From Anaerobacterium chartisolvens (lineage in GTDB: Bacteria; Bacillota; Clostridia; Acetivibrionales; DSM-27016), in assembly GCF_003337415.1 (NCBI RefSeq), contig NZ_QPJT01000002.1, forward strand, positions 15,974 to 79,973: DNA of 64,000 bases, read 5' to 3'. Shown in pieces: positions 63,375 through 64,000 of this stretch. The position numbers and the translations under genes were made by a program. The notes beneath the pieces are model-generated. The model was not told the origin of the DNA. It saw only the letters and a program-made list of their open reading frames with translations, and searched no databases. The number at the start of each line of letters is the position of its first letter. The stretch's first letter is position 1.

Positions 63375-64000
63375 TTAAGTGCTTTTGGCGCGGCTGTGTT
63401 CCATAAGCTGCTTGCCGTATTGGGTTATGTCAAGGCGCAACTCAAAGTGGTGTTTTCCTATGTCCCTGTAGAATCTCATAAGGCAGCCTGCCGTAGTTTT
63501 TTGAGCCAGAGGGAGGGTATATCTGGCTATTGAGTAATACCTCTTTTCGTCATCCTTAATTCCCTTCAGCCTTGAATAAATACGCAGCGTATTGTGCGCG
63601 TTGCTTCTCACAGCCTCTTCTATACTCTCTACATAATAGCCTCCTCTGTACACGGCAAGCTCAGGACTGCTCATGTATATGCGCTTTATATAATTTTCAT
63701 ATCTCCTGTGACTGTCAAGAAGCCTTATATTCACATGCTGAGGCACCGTCATATCCTGTACGAGGTGCAATGCGGCGCCGAGATAAAAAATTGACATCTC
63801 AGGCTGGTTCTGTGTCCAGTGCATAAGTGATTTTGCGTAATACTCGTTAGCAAGTAACAGTGCGTTTTTATTACCATAAAGGCCTTTGTTTTTTATAGGA
63901 TTATAAAAATGTCCCATGCTTTTAAAGTTCTGGTCGGCCCATGTCACCCCGTCGTTAAGGGCTGCTGTGTAATCGCTGAAAAAGCTGTGGGCATCTAAAA
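63375..64000 (-). CDS. Zinc-dependent phospholipase C-like protein (5' end outside window)
   Basis: An open frame on the minus strand from beyond position 64000 to a stop at 63375; at least 207 codons are present. It contains FYLGAALHLVQDMTVPQHVN and HFYNPIKNKGLYG, matching the zinc-binding helices (HxxxD, His ligands) of the S1/P1 nuclease-phospholipase C fold. Residues before the first internal Met at 63947 (DAHSFFSDYTAALNDGVT) continue the family, so the true start is outside. Signal peptide and exact substrate cannot be seen. It may be secreted. Convergent with recX. Confidence 0.75.
   Translation of the reverse strand, partial: LDAHSFFSDYTAALNDGVTWADQNFKSMGHFYNPIKNKGLYGNKNALLLANEYYAKSLMHWTQNQPEMSIFYLGAALHLVQDMTVPQHVNIRLLDSHRRYENYIKRIYMSSPELAVYRGGYYVESIEEAVRSNAHNTLRIYSRLKGIKDDEKRYYSIARYTLPLAQKTTAGCLMRFYRDIGKHHFELRLDITQYGKQLMEHSRAKST

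Noticed and set aside
1-64000. tRNA, rRNA or CRISPR arrays
   Set aside because: I looked for T-loop-like GTTCGA/GTTCAA contexts in the gaps and for regularly spaced direct repeats and saw none. The only tandem repeat in a gap is the 2 x 23 bp at 53158.

Overview
The window comes from a low-to-mid GC, Gram-positive, anaerobic, plant-fibre-degrading clostridium of the cellulosome-forming type (Ruminiclostridium/Acetivibrio-like; the species cannot be fixed from sequence alone). Pointers are two secreted polysaccharide-degrading enzymes with C-terminal type I dockerins plus the dockerin tail of a third, an IspH-S1 fusion typical of clostridia, xylose isomerase/xylulokinase genes, an indolepyruvate:ferredoxin oxidoreductase, purine-rich ribosome binding sites, several TTG starts and dense hairpin-plus-T-run terminators. 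I saw no rRNA, no tRNA and no CRISPR array.

Layout. 1-7 kb: dockerin tail of an upstream gene, a PL11 rhamnogalacturonan lyase with CBM35 and dockerin, an Lsa-type ABC-F gene on the other strand behind an attenuator-like hairpin, a gene-poor 1 kb with a DUF1016 gene remnant, and a GH5 endoglucanase with dockerin. 7-13 kb: PilZ protein, RluB, a small DUF1540 protein, a membrane protein, and a speE-aguA-aguB polyamine operon, then an MnmM-type tRNA methyltransferase. 13-17 kb: a soluble three-gene biotin carboxyltransferase set (12S, 1.3S and 5S-like). 17-28 kb: DUF4264 protein, RpiR regulator, flavoprotein, HutP-family protein, AroH, Cmk, PlsC, IspH-S1, PrfC and a TGS-uridine kinase. 28-37 kb: a second DUF1540 protein, xylB-xylR-xylA, a YefM/RelE-type toxin-antitoxin pair, a DeoR regulator with an FGGY kinase, and an XRE regulator. 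37-47 kb: a beta-CASP nuclease-like protein, lactate permease, and an aryl-acid operon (paaK-iorA-iorB-paaK-ACT). 47-52 kb: a moxR-DUF58-transglutaminase operon. 52-57 kb: a phosphate (pst) operon with a PhoP-box-like control region. 57-64 kb: ldh, cinA, murJ, recA (with an SOS box), recX and a partial phospholipase C-like gene.

How the parts fit. Extracellular enzymes release pectin and glucan sugars; xylose enters by XylA/XylB; the carboxyltransferase set may shuttle carboxyl groups between oxaloacetate/pyruvate and an acyl-CoA; Ldh and the lactate permease handle lactate; the paaK/ior operon fits oxidation of aromatic 2-oxo acids to aryl-CoA and then aryl acids with ATP gain. The most unusual system is the pst transporter. 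It has two PstB-type ATPases with complementary defects: PstB1 has intact Walker A, Walker B, Q- and H-loops but an altered signature (LSPGQ), while PstB2 has an intact LSGGQ signature but lacks the Walker A lysine, the Q-loop glutamine and the catalytic glutamate. Together they predict an obligate heterodimer with one working and one dead ATP site. Other structural finds are a family of about 205-bp inverted-repeat elements (three full copies and one end-only remnant), each upstream of a + strand gene, and a perfect 48-bp palindrome spanning the end of phoU.
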